DNA of 64,000 nucleotides from Priestia aryabhattai (GTDB lineage: Bacteria; Bacillota; Bacilli; Bacillales; Bacillaceae_H). The notes below the pieces were generated by a model. It worked only from the letters and a program-made list of their open reading frames with translations. It was not told the DNA's origin and searched no databases. The DNA is taken from positions 558,001 to 622,000 of the forward strand of contig NZ_JAMBOQ010000001.1 of NCBI RefSeq assembly GCF_023715685.1. Direction: 5' to 3'. A program made the position numbers and the translations under genes. How positions within the stretch are numbered: the first letter of the stretch is position 1; the number at the start of each line of letters is the position of its first letter. Shown here piece by piece: positions 47,046 through 55,207 of this stretch.

Positions 47046-47925
47046 TTTTGTTTAATGCAATACCAAAGATCTTCGCTTCAAGCTCGCGACCTGTTGGTGT
47101 TGCCGCTAAGCCTCCTTGTGCAGTTTCTCGTAATGCAACCGGCATTGTTTGACCAATTTTATACATAGCATCAATGACTTCATCACATGGAATACGACTT
47201 GTAATACCTGCTAAGGCCATATCTGCTGCAATCATTGCATTCGCCGCTCCCATTGCGTTTCGTTTCACACATGGAACTTCTACTAGCCCCGCTACTGGGT
47301 CACATACTAATCCTAGCATATTTTTGAGCGTAATTGCCATTGCTTCAGCTGCCTGACTCGGTGTACCTCCTGCCATTTCAACAATCGCTGCAGCTGCCAT
47401 ACCTGAAGCTGAACCCACTTCTGCTTGACATCCGCCTGCTGCTCCTGAAATAGACGCATTATTGGCTACAACAAACCCAAAAGCACCTGATGTAAATAAA
47501 AATTCAATCATTTCTTTGCGAGTTGGATTTAGCTTATTTTGCACTGCAAACAGCGTTCCTGGCACTACCCCCGCAGATCCAGCAGTAGGCGTTGCACAGA
47601 TTGTCCCCATTGCCGCATTTACTTCGTTTGTCGCTACAGCTTTGCTGACTGCATCTAAAATTAAATTTCCAGATAAAGATTTTCCACTTTGAATATAGTT
47701 TTGAAGCAGCACTGCATCGCCGCCTGTTAAACCTGTAACAGACTGTACCCCTTTTAAACCACGTTCAACCGCCTCTTCCATAACCGTTAAGTTCCGGTCC
47801 ATTTTTCCCATGATTTCTTCACGAGTAACTCCCGTGATATCTATTTCTTGTTGAATCATAATCTCTGCAATTTTTACATTTTGACTTTCTGCTAATTCTA
47901 CTAGTTCTGCTACGTTTCGAAACAT
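47038..47925 (-). CDS. sdaAA: L-serine dehydratase alpha subunit
   Basis: SdaAA is the iron-sulfur catalytic subunit that converts serine to pyruvate and ammonia. From ATG 47925 (GCGGAGG upstream) the product is 295 aa, with conserved cysteines in GTICATPTAGSAG, AGGCQAEVG and VCDPVAGLVEVPC that can hold the 4Fe-4S cluster. It follows sdaAB by about 100 nt. Confidence 0.95.
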   Translation of the reverse strand: MFRNVAELVELAESQNVKIAEIMIQQEIDITGVTREEIMGKMDRNLTVMEEAVERGLKGVQSVTGLTGGDAVLLQNYIQSGKSLSGNLILDAVSKAVATNEVNAAMGTICATPTAGSAGVVPGTLFAVQNKLNPTRKEMIEFLFTSGAFGFVVANNASISGAAGGCQAEVGSASGMAAAAIVEMAGGTPSQAAEAMAITLKNMLGLVCDPVAGLVEVPCVKRNAMGAANAMIAADMALAGITSRIPCDEVIDAMYKIGQTMPVALRETAQGGLAATPTGRELEAKIFGIALNKSE

Positions 47926-48023
47926 AGTAACCTCCGCTATCATTCTGTCTTATTTTCACTTTAGAATCATATATAATCATTCGACCCTTGTTATTCTCGC
48001 AGGCCGTTCCTATTCGCTCTATC

Positions 48024-48686
48024 CTATTCAACCATTCTTGTTACTTGAATAATGTGAGGCAATGTTTTTAACTCTTCAATTACATCATCTTCAATATTCG
48101 TATCCATTTCAATTGCCATGAGCGCTACTTCTCCGCGCTCTTTGCGAGATACTTCCATATGTCCGATATTAATTGAATGTTTCATCAAAATATTCGTAAC
48201 GGTCGCAATGGCACCAAATCGGTCATTATGCACAACGAGAATAGCTGGATTCATACCTGATAAATTTAATTCAAATCCGTTCAGCTCCGTAATTTGAATT
48301 TTCCCTCCGCCAATTGAAATTCCAACAACCTCAATTTCCTTTAATCCGTCGCTCATTTTGATACGAGCTGTATTTGGGTGATCTGTAATGGCCGCTTCTT
48401 CAACAAACGTGACATCGATTCCCTCTTTTTCAGCTAAGTCCAAAGATTGCGGAATGCGCTGATCGAATGTATCAAAATCTAAAATACCGCCAATCAACGC
48501 TACGTCTGTTCCGTGTCCTTTATACGTTTGAGCAAAAGAACCGTATAATGAAACCACAACTTTTGTGGGCTGCTTACCAAAAAGTGTTCGTGCAACGCGT
48601 CCAATACGCGCTGCACCAGCTGTATGTGAACTAGATGGTCCAATCATTACCGGACCAATAATATCAAAGACAGATTTGTATTTCAT
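48024..48686 (-). CDS. sdaAB: L-serine dehydratase beta subunit
   Basis: SdaAB pairs with SdaAA. The product (220 aa) has the N-terminal GPVMIGPSSSHTAGAARIGR motif and a C-terminal ACT domain (about residues 148-220, AILVVHNDRFGAIATVTNIL) that probably senses serine. AT-rich DNA and a terminator separate it from the upstream membrane-protein gene. Confidence 0.95.
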   Translation of the reverse strand: MKYKSVFDIIGPVMIGPSSSHTAGAARIGRVARTLFGKQPTKVVVSLYGSFAQTYKGHGTDVALIGGILDFDTFDQRIPQSLDLAEKEGIDVTFVEEAAITDHPNTARIKMSDGLKEIEVVGISIGGGKIQITELNGFELNLSGMNPAILVVHNDRFGAIATVTNILMKHSINIGHMEVSRKERGEVALMAIEMDTNIEDDVIEELKTLPHIIQVTRMVE

Positions 48687-48816
48687 AAGGATTTTCCCCC
48701 CGCTATTTAAACATTGTTATTACTTATATGTTACTTGAGCTTTCGACTTTTTGGAAGCTTTGTTTCACGCTCTAAAAAAATTTAAAAATTCTCATTTTTA
48801 TTAGGAATTCACACAC

Positions 48817-48869
48817 AAAAAAAGCGGTGTATTTATCCATAAAAATAGGATAATTACACCACTTTTTTT
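48817..48869 (-). terminator. Intrinsic terminator after the EIIC-like gene
   Basis: A stem of about 22 bp with small mismatches (48817-48838 with 48848-48869) is flanked by seven A and seven T. It separates the EIIC-like gene from sdaAB and may be bidirectional. Confidence 0.85.
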
Positions 48870-48898
48870 GCTATGTTATGCAGGAAAAGATGAATTAT

Positions 48899-49927
48899 TT
48901 AAGCTGCTTCTTGCTCAGAAGCTACATCGTCTACTGTTTTAATTTTAAAGTTTTTAAAAACAACTGAACCTATAAATCCAGCTAATGCTCCCGCTAGTGC
49001 GCAAAGTACTGCACAAATTGTGACCTTCATAGGGTCATTAAACCCAAACATTACTGCAAGTCCTGCGATTGGTGTTGCCGTGCCTGCAGCATCATTTACC
49101 AATCCGAACAGAGCCACAACCACACCGGCTAGTGCACCTCCAATAAAGTTTGTAATGTAGATAGGAATCGGATTCGCTGAAATAATATTCGCTTGTGTTA
49201 AAGGTTCAACTGCAACTGAAATGGTTGTACGACGATCCCCAATTTTTAATCGATCAAACAGCACATAGTTCATGAAAGAAGAACCAAATACAGCAAGAGC
49301 TCCAATCGCCATAGGCAATCCCGTTAACCCTAGCATAGCCGTTAAAGCCATTGAGCTAAGCGGAGCCGTTGCTACCACTGTAATAACTCCCCCTAAAATA
49401 ATTCCCATTAAAATAGGGCTAGCACTTGTTGTATCTTTGATAATTCCTCCGATATTTAAAAGCGTCGCATCTACAATAGGTGAGAATGCATTACCAATTA
49501 ATCTTGTTAAAGGTGCTGCAATTAAGATGTTGCCTAATAAGTCTAGACCAGCAGGTGCCTTTTTCTCAATAAATTTCACTACAAACGCCATGAGGTATCC
49601 CGCAAAAAATCCAGGGAGCAAGCCTAGCCCTGAACACACCACCCCCATCATAAGAGCATATACAGGGGATACTCCTAACGCCAAAGCAACTAGTGCTGCT
49701 GCTGCAACTCCTCCCATTCCTCCTGCAGCCTTTCCAACTTCACCTAAGAATGAAATACCTAGTAAATCTCCTCCTACATATGACTGAAAGGCCTCTACGA
49801 GAAACGCAGCTACCGCTCCGCTTGCCAACGCCCCCATTGCTTTCATGCCATAAGGTGCTTTGTTGCTAAACAACCAGAATAAAAATAAAACTAATAACAA
49901 TAAACCTGTTCCTTTTAAAATATCCAC
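48899..49927 (-). CDS. EIIC-like (PTS_EIIC_2-type) membrane transport protein
   Basis: A very hydrophobic protein of 342 aa with about nine to ten predicted membrane segments. The glycine-rich pattern and motifs NAFSPIVDATLLNIGG, APLSSMALTAM and SANPIPIYITNFIGGALAG fit the stand-alone PTS EIIC_2 membrane family. There is no EIIA or EIIB domain and none nearby. I start it at GTG 49927, six bases after AGAGGAGAG; the frame is open to 49960. Substrate unknown. It sits before sdaAB-sdaAA, where B. subtilis has no such gene, so a serine-related role is possible but unproven. Confidence 0.75.
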   Translation of the reverse strand: MDILKGTGLLLLVLFLFWLFSNKAPYGMKAMGALASGAVAAFLVEAFQSYVGGDLLGISFLGEVGKAAGGMGGVAAAALVALALGVSPVYALMMGVVCSGLGLLPGFFAGYLMAFVVKFIEKKAPAGLDLLGNILIAAPLTRLIGNAFSPIVDATLLNIGGIIKDTTSASPILMGIILGGVITVVATAPLSSMALTAMLGLTGLPMAIGALAVFGSSFMNYVLFDRLKIGDRRTTISVAVEPLTQANIISANPIPIYITNFIGGALAGVVVALFGLVNDAAGTATPIAGLAVMFGFNDPMKVTICAVLCALAGALAGFIGSVVFKNFKIKTVDDVASEQEAA

Positions 49928-50011
49928 TGTTGTCTCTCCTCTCATGCTGTTTTCTTTCACATTTGACTCAATCAGTTTTCAAAACTACCATACAAACGGG
50001 TTCTTTTCAAC

Positions 50012-50029
50012 TAATATACCTAATATACC
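50012..50029. repeat. Tandem 9-bp repeats, possible operator
   Basis: TAATATACC occurs twice without a gap (50012-50020, 50021-50029), directly downstream of the predicted -10 of the EIIC-like gene. Position and direct-repeat form suggest an operator; the protein that would bind it is unknown. Confidence 0.45.
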
Positions 50030-50034
50030 GAACA

Positions 50035-50043
50035 ATTATAACA
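50035..50043 (-). promoter_or_regulatory. Candidate -10 of the EIIC-like gene promoter
   Basis: The minus strand carries TGT-TATAAT, an extended -10 with a perfect hexamer at 50040-50035. No clear -35 is present at 17 bp, which fits an extended -10 or an activated promoter. Confidence 0.5.
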
Positions 50044-50081
50044 TAAAAAATAAAATAGTTCGTATTCAGCTTAAAAAACAC

Positions 50082-50121
50082 AAAAAAAGCAGCACCCCTC
50101 GGGAGGGATGCTGCTTTTTTT
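50082..50121 (-). terminator. Intrinsic terminator after fakA
   Basis: AGCAGCACCCCTC pairs with GGGAGGGATGCTGCT-type sequence across a minimal loop, flanked by seven A and seven T. It ends the yloU-fakA transcript. Confidence 0.85.
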
Positions 50122-50122
50122 G

Positions 50123-51790
50123 TTATTCAATTGCAAAAATGTAAGAATATAAAGGTTGATCTCCTTTATGAAGCTCTACCTCAACTTCTTCAAACGTTTC
50201 TTCTACAAACGATGTTAGCGCTTCAGCTTCATCGTCTGAGACATCCTCTCCTTGAAGAATCGTAAGGATTTCCGCTTCTTCATCAATCATATAAGTCAAT
50301 AGCTTTTTCGCTGCTTCTAATTTCTCTGAATCTTTTACGACGATTTTCTTTTCGACAATACCCATAAAATCGCCTTTAGCTAATTCAAGACCATCAATAT
50401 TTGTATCGCGAACTGCATACGTTACTTGTCCTGTTTTCACGTGCTGTAGAGCTTCTGTCATTGCTTCCTCGTTTTCTTTTAAGCTTTGCTGAGGATTAAA
50501 TGATAGCAGCGCTGTCATTCCTTGAGGAACCGTTTTAGACGGGACAACCGAAACGTGACTGTCGACAACAGCAGCCGCTTGGTTAGCAGCCATCACAACA
50601 TTTCCATTATTAGGTAAAATCAGTACCTGTTCAGCATTTGTTTCTTCAATCGCTTTGACAATATCCTCTGTACTCGGATTCATTGTTTGTCCACCTTCAA
50701 TGACAACCGTTGCACCAAGGCTCTTGAACAATTCAGCAATTCCTTTTCCCATTGATACAGTAACAATGCCAAAGGGCTGTTTTTCAGCCTTTTTTACTGC
50801 AGGCTTTTCTTCATCTGAAACAATGCTGCTATGCTGTTCTCTCATGTTTTCAATCTTCATTTTAATTAAACTTCCATATTGCTGCCCATAGTTTAACACT
50901 TCCCCAGGATGCTCGGCGTGAATATGAACTTTCACAATTTCATCATCAGATACTACAAGCAATGAGTCGCCCCATTTACTTAAATCTTGACGAAACGTTT
51001 CTTCAGAAAATGTTTTAGCTGCAGGCTTATCCTCTTCCAGCCTTACCATAAATTCTGTACAATAGCCAAATTCAATATCTTCTGTATTCATATAGCTTTG
51101 CGCATGCTTATGATGCTCAGCATTTACGAGTTCATTCATCGAAGGAGCTGACATGGGTACACCCGGAAGTTTTTCACCTTTTAATTCAGCTAAAAACCCT
51201 TCATAAATTAAAACAAGCCCTTGACCTCCGCTATCCACTACGCCTACTTCTTTTAACACGGGTAAAAGATCTGGCGTGCGATTTAACGAAGCATTAGCTT
51301 CCTTAAGTACTTCTTCCATGAACAGAATCATATCAGATTGCTTTTTAGCAACAGCCGATGCTTTTTTAGCAGTATCCTTAGCTACTGTTAAAATGGTTCC
51401 TTCGATTGGTTTCATAACAGCTTTATAAGCAGTTTCTACCCCAAGCTCAAGAGCTTCAGCAAACTCAACTGTTGTAATCGCTGACTTTTGCTCAACCGAT
51501 TTCGCAAAACCGCGGAATAATTGAGATAAAATAACTCCTGAATTACCGCGCGCCCCCATCAATAAGCCCTTAGACAAAGCTTGACTCACTTGGCCGATGT
51601 GATCAGATAGTTTATTTTTTACTTCTTTAGCACCAGAGGTAATCGATAAGTTCATATTTGTTCCAGTATCACCATCTGGTACAGGAAAAACGTTCAGCGC
51701 ATCCACATAATCTGCATTGTTAGATAGATGCTGGGCTCCTTGAAGCACCATTTCTCTAAACCGCTTTCCGTCCAACGTTGTCATTGACAC
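50123..51790 (-). CDS. fakA: Fatty acid kinase subunit FakA (YloV, DAK2 domain)
   Basis: FakA is the ATP-binding subunit that, with a FakB protein, phosphorylates exogenous fatty acids. The product (555 aa) begins at GTG 51790 (AAGGAGG seven bases upstream) and has an N-terminal DhaL/DAK2 domain (NVFPVPDGDTGTNM at about residues 34-47, MGARGNSGVILSQLFRG) and a C-terminal DegV-like/FakA domain. It follows the Asp23-family gene yloU by 16 nt, as in B. subtilis. Confidence 0.92.
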   Translation of the reverse strand: MSMTTLDGKRFREMVLQGAQHLSNNADYVDALNVFPVPDGDTGTNMNLSITSGAKEVKNKLSDHIGQVSQALSKGLLMGARGNSGVILSQLFRGFAKSVEQKSAITTVEFAEALELGVETAYKAVMKPIEGTILTVAKDTAKKASAVAKKQSDMILFMEEVLKEANASLNRTPDLLPVLKEVGVVDSGGQGLVLIYEGFLAELKGEKLPGVPMSAPSMNELVNAEHHKHAQSYMNTEDIEFGYCTEFMVRLEEDKPAAKTFSEETFRQDLSKWGDSLLVVSDDEIVKVHIHAEHPGEVLNYGQQYGSLIKMKIENMREQHSSIVSDEEKPAVKKAEKQPFGIVTVSMGKGIAELFKSLGATVVIEGGQTMNPSTEDIVKAIEETNAEQVLILPNNGNVVMAANQAAAVVDSHVSVVPSKTVPQGMTALLSFNPQQSLKENEEAMTEALQHVKTGQVTYAVRDTNIDGLELAKGDFMGIVEKKIVVKDSEKLEAAKKLLTYMIDEEAEILTILQGEDVSDDEAEALTSFVEETFEEVEVELHKGDQPLYSYIFAIE

Positions 51791-51806
51791 GAATCTTCCT
51801 CCTTAA

Positions 51807-52169
51807 TTAAACGTTCGTTACACGAACACCCTGCACATAAATATTTACTGAATCAACTGTTAAACCAACCGTTTGTTCCAGCGTGTATTTTACTTTTGTT
51901 TGCACATTATGAGCAATTTCAGAAATTTTAGTTCCATAGCTTACGATAATGTACATGTCGATATGCACGTCATCCTCTTCTTGTCTTACCACAATACCTC
52001 GTGTAAAGTTTTCTTTGCGAAGAATTTCTGTAAGACCATCTTTAAGCTGATTTTTTGAAGCCATTCCGACAATCCCATAACAATCAACAGCTGCTCCTCC
52101 AGCAATTGTTGCAATTACATCTGTAGAGATATCAATTTGACCATACTTCGTTTTCATTTCGATGGACAT
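51807..52169 (-). CDS. yloU: Asp23/Gls24-family protein YloU
   Basis: From ATG 52169 (AAAGGGG upstream) the product is 120 aa, an Asp23/Gls24-family protein with VIATIAGGAAVDCYGIVGMASKN near the N-terminus and the conserved YGTKISEIAHNVQ. Family members are linked to envelope stress and lipid metabolism; the position before fakA supports a membrane-lipid role. The frame is open to 52193. Confidence 0.88.
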   Translation of the reverse strand: MSIEMKTKYGQIDISTDVIATIAGGAAVDCYGIVGMASKNQLKDGLTEILRKENFTRGIVVRQEEDDVHIDMYIIVSYGTKISEIAHNVQTKVKYTLEQTVGLTVDSVNIYVQGVRVTNV

Positions 52170-52483
52170 ACTCGTTCCCCTTTCTACTTTCATAGGTTAT
52201 AAATATTCTACTATAATCAATCTCGTTTTAAAAGAGGCGTCCAGCTTGTCCCTTTTAAATATGACAGTACTTGGTATCAACTTGTCTCAAAATAAGTAAT
52301 AGCCCAAGTTACACCTATTTCTACTCTCTATATTATTGAACATAGATTCATTTTATATGTCAAGGAAAATTTCTTGAAAGCTTTTCTCCAGAACTATTGC
52401 ATTCTCTTTAAGGCTGTGATAAATTAATATAGTATTTCTCAAAACAGAATTGAGTAGTTTTTTTGGTGTTAGGAGGGAAAATC
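52170..52483. other. Divergent yloU-rpmB intergenic region
   Basis: This AT-rich region separates yloU (minus) from rpmB (plus). The right half carries the rpmB promoter. I see no convincing promoter for yloU beyond weak AT-rich hexamers, and no open reading frame. Confidence 0.6.
52397..52425 (+). promoter_or_regulatory. Predicted rpmB promoter
   Basis: TTGCAT (52397-52402) and an extended -10, TGA-TAAATT (52420-52425), are exactly 17 bp apart, about 60 nt before the rpmB ATG. Confidence 0.5.
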
Positions 52484-52672
52484 ATGGCACGCAAATGTGT
52501 AGTAACTGGTAGAAAAGCTCGTTCAGGTAACGCACGTTCTCACGCAATGAACGCTACTAAGCGTAAATGGGGTGCTAACGTTCAAAAAGTACGTATCTTA
52601 GTGAACGGTAAACCAAAACGTGTGTACGTTTCAGCTAGAGCCCTTAAGTCTGGTAAAGTTCAACGCGTTTAA
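52484..52672 (+). CDS. rpmB: 50S ribosomal protein L28
   Basis: The only plus-strand gene in the window. From ATG 52484 (TTAGGAGG upstream) the product is 62 aa, beginning [22 protein letters not shown] and highly basic. It has a single cysteine, so it is the zinc-free (C-) paralogue type. Its opposite orientation to the neighbours matches B. subtilis. Confidence 0.97.
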   Translation: MARKCVVTGRKARSGNARSHAMNATKRKWGANVQKVRILVNGKPKRVYVSARALKSGKVQRV

Positions 52673-52683
52673 TCTTTATAATG

Positions 52684-52714
52684 AAAAAGCACCATATTTT
52701 ATGGTGCTTCTTTT
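52684..52714. terminator. Bidirectional terminator between rpmB and spoVM
   Basis: AAGCACCAT (52687-52695) and ATGGTGCTT (52701-52709) form a perfect 9-bp stem with A and T runs on either side. It lies between the convergent ends of rpmB and spoVM. Confidence 0.8.
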
Positions 52715-52729
52715 ATTATTTCGGCGTTG

Positions 52730-52810
52730 TTAATCTTTTTTGAACGAATTAAGCATGACCTTTACGATGCCACCTAAAAACTTTGGAAGTTTGATTGTAT
52801 AGAATTTCAT
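52730..52810 (-). CDS. spoVM: SpoVM, spore coat-anchoring amphipathic peptide
   Basis: A 26-codon frame encodes MKFYTIKLPKFLGGIVKVML followed by NSFKKD, essentially the B. subtilis SpoVM peptide, including the kink-forming P9. SpoVM recognises the convex forespore membrane and anchors the SpoIVA coat base. GGAGGGA lies five to six bases before the ATG. The gene is so short that automatic callers often miss it. It lies between rpmB and thiN, as in B. subtilis, and shows that the organism sporulates. Confidence 0.96.
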   Translation of the reverse strand: MKFYTIKLPKFLGGIVKVMLNSFKKD

Positions 52811-52889
52811 ACTGTCCCTCCTAACCGTCTCCACACTTTATCTCCTTTTAAAGAAAGCCCTATTTCCTGCTCTCATTTTCCATACTTCA

Positions 52890-53537
52890 TCACAAGCAAC
52901 GTTTATCATTGCTTCTTACCATCATTAATATGCCTTTTGTAAATGAAAAAGTACCTCTTTGTTGAATAAGTTCATTGCTAATACATAAAGTTGAGCCGAG
53001 TTCTACTTCATGCTTATTGAGCGGATATTTGAAACCTTCTAGCGTAAGCTCTTTTACACCGCCTGCAAAAGGAACGAACGAAATATAGTGAAACTCTTTT
53101 AAACGATCAACATGATAAGTACCTGCTTCAAACAATTGAATGATATTTTGATTGTCAATCATTTGTACACTCGCTTTCTTTTTTAACCCTTTGTATAGGA
53201 GCTGAATGCTTCCAAACATGTGGTCAAGCCTTCCACCTGTTGCTCCAAAGATACAAATACTGTCAGGTTTTTGCTCTATCGCCCACTCAAAAGCAAGTTC
53301 CAAATCCGTTGCATCTTTTTCCGCAGGATACAATTCAACATCTTGTAATGCTTCTCTCACTAGCTTAAGCTGAGCATTTGTAATGGAATCAAAATCTCCA
53401 AATGCTTTCACCGGCAAAATGTCTTGTTGAAGAAGAAGGAATACGCCGCGGTCTACTCCTACCCACTTTATATCATTTGATTGGTGCAGGGGGGGCATAT
53501 GTTCATCCGGTCCCCCTGCTAGAATATGAATTTTCAT
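52890..53537 (-). CDS. thiN: Thiamine pyrophosphokinase
   Basis: ThiN transfers pyrophosphate from ATP to thiamine. The product (215 aa) has the N-terminal ILAGGP, VGVDRG and FGDFDS motifs, the KDATDLELAFEWA segment (about residues 74-86), and GATGGRLDHMFGSI. It follows rpe, with a terminator between the genes. Confidence 0.94.
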   Translation of the reverse strand: MKIHILAGGPDEHMPPLHQSNDIKWVGVDRGVFLLLQQDILPVKAFGDFDSITNAQLKLVREALQDVELYPAEKDATDLELAFEWAIEQKPDSICIFGATGGRLDHMFGSIQLLYKGLKKKASVQMIDNQNIIQLFEAGTYHVDRLKEFHYISFVPFAGGVKELTLEGFKYPLNKHEVELGSTLCISNELIQQRGTFSFTKGILMMVRSNDKRCL

Positions 53538-53601
53538 TATGTATATGCTCCTTTTCTATTAAAAAATGAACGAAATAAATATGTTTTCTTTATCCTAAAA
53601 G

Positions 53602-53648
53602 AAAAAGCTGCCGTGTACAAGTTCTACTCGTTGTACACAGCAGCTTTT
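53602..53648 (-). terminator. Intrinsic terminator after rpe
   Basis: A stem of about 18 bp (53602-53620 with 53631-53648, one mismatch) lies just after the rpe stop and ends in a T-rich tract on the minus strand. Confidence 0.85.
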
Positions 53649-53653
53649 ATTAC

Positions 53654-54310
53654 TTACGCTTGAACAGTTGTGCGAATTTGACTAATTGCGCCAGCTCGAT
53701 CTTCTTGATTATAAATAGCTGAGCCAGCTACTAAGACATTTGCTCCTGCTTCCACACATTTTCTTGCTGTTTCTTCATTAATTCCTCCATCAACCTCTAC
53801 TTCAATAGAAAGGTGACGAATTTCAATAAGCTGAGAGATTTGCTCAATTTTCGGCAGTACATTTGGAATGAATGTCTGTCCTCCAAAGCCTGGATTCACC
53901 GTCATTAATAAAATAAGATCGATATCTTCTAAGATATGCTTCACTACGTCAATCGGCGTGGCAGGATTTAAAGCAACGCCTGCTTTCATGCCGTGCTCTT
54001 TAATTAATTGAATGGTGCGGTGCAAATGAGTACACGCTTCAGCATGTACCGTTAAAATATCGGCACCTGCCTTTGCAAACATTGGAACGTATTGATCTGG
54101 ATTTTCAATCATCAAATGCACATCTAGTGGCAGGGTTGTGACAGGGCGTACAGCCTCAACGATAAGCGGTCCAATTGTAATATTAGGAACAAAATGACCA
54201 TCCATAACGTCTATATGGATGTAGTCTGCTCCACCTGCTTCAACTTCACGAATTTCTTCAGCAAGCTTTGAAAAATTGGCAGATAAAATGGAAGGTGCGA
54301 TTTTTGTCAT
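53654..54310 (-). CDS. rpe: Ribulose-phosphate 3-epimerase
   Basis: Rpe interconverts ribulose-5-phosphate and xylulose-5-phosphate in the pentose phosphate pathway. The product (218 aa) is a TIM barrel with [33 protein letters not shown] and the C-terminal [10 protein letters not shown] and AGSAIY motifs. It starts 2 nt after rsgA. Confidence 0.96.
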   Translation of the reverse strand: MTKIAPSILSANFSKLAEEIREVEAGGADYIHIDVMDGHFVPNITIGPLIVEAVRPVTTLPLDVHLMIENPDQYVPMFAKAGADILTVHAEACTHLHRTIQLIKEHGMKAGVALNPATPIDVVKHILEDIDLILLMTVNPGFGGQTFIPNVLPKIEQISQLIEIRHLSIEVEVDGGINEETARKCVEAGANVLVAGSAIYNQEDRAGAISQIRTTVQA

Positions 54311-54312
54311 TT

Positions 54313-55194
54313 TTAATACCTCGGCTTTCTTTGCTTAATTTCCTCAATAAATTGCAAGTAATGTTCGTAGCGATAACTCGGAATTTCTTTTTGTTCGTAT
54401 GCTTCTTTTACCGCACATTTTGGTTCTTTCACATGCAAACAACCTCGAAATTTACACTGTTCACTCAAACGCGACATTTCAGGGAAACAATCGGTTAATT
54501 CTTCTACTTCTAACGTTAAAAATTCCAGTGAGCTAAAGCCTGGCGTATCGGCTACTAAACCTTCACCAAACGAAATAAGTTCTACATGACGTGTTGTATG
54601 CTTTCCTCTTCCAAGTGACATTGAAATATCATTTGTCTTTAACTCAAGCTCTGGTTTAAGTGTATTTAACAGTGAAGATTTACCTACACCTGACTGTCCG
54701 GCAATAACCGTTACGCGATCTTCAAATAACGGCTGAATTTGTTCCATGCCTTTTTCTGTGACTGTCGACGTTAAAATGACCTCATATCCTATTTTACGAT
54801 ATTCTTCGGCATATTGCTCGATTTCTTGCTTTTGCTGCTGTGATAAAAGATCTACTTTTGAAATACAAATAATAGGTTCAATATGATTAGACTCCACTAA
54901 CACTAAAAATCGGTCAAGAAGCATTGTGCTAAAATCAGGTTCAATCGCTGAAAAAACAAGCAGCGCCTGATCAACATTTGAAATAGGGGGACGAACTAAT
55001 TCATTTTTACGTTCTTTAATTTCAAGTATATATCCTTCAAGCTTATTTTCCGCCTGAAATACTACATTGTCACCGACTAAAGGCGTTACCTTCTTTTTAC
55101 GAAAAACACCTCGTCCTCGACATTGCGTTACTTGTCCGTCATGAAGAACATAATAAAATCCGCTAAGGGATTTAATAATTCTTCCTTCTGGCAT
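54313..55194 (-). CDS. rsgA: Ribosome small subunit GTPase RsgA (CpgA/YloQ)
   Basis: RsgA is a circularly permuted GTPase that checks 30S maturation. From ATG 55194 (ATAGGAG upstream) the product is 293 aa: an N-terminal OB fold ([20 protein letters not shown]), G4 ISKVDLL before G1 [13 protein letters not shown]3 DTPGFSS, and a zinc site in [14 protein letters not shown]. The frame is open to 55287 but overlaps prkC. It sits with prpC-prkC, as in B. subtilis. Confidence 0.96.
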   Translation of the reverse strand: MPEGRIIKSLSGFYYVLHDGQVTQCRGRGVFRKKKVTPLVGDNVVFQAENKLEGYILEIKERKNELVRPPISNVDQALLVFSAIEPDFSTMLLDRFLVLVESNHIEPIICISKVDLLSQQQKQEIEQYAEEYRKIGYEVILTSTVTEKGMEQIQPLFEDRVTVIAGQSGVGKSSLLNTLKPELELKTNDISMSLGRGKHTTRHVELISFGEGLVADTPGFSSLEFLTLEVEELTDCFPEMSRLSEQCKFRGCLHVKEPKCAVKEAYEQKEIPSYRYEHYLQFIEEIKQRKPRY

Positions 55195-55207
55195 AACCTC
55201 ACTCCTA

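Noticed and set aside
49272..49787. 171-codon plus-strand open frame
   Set aside because: It lies wholly antisense to the EIIC-like gene. The translation is rich in Pro/Thr/Ala/Ile, typical for the opposite strand of a hydrophobic gene, and has no ribosome-binding site.
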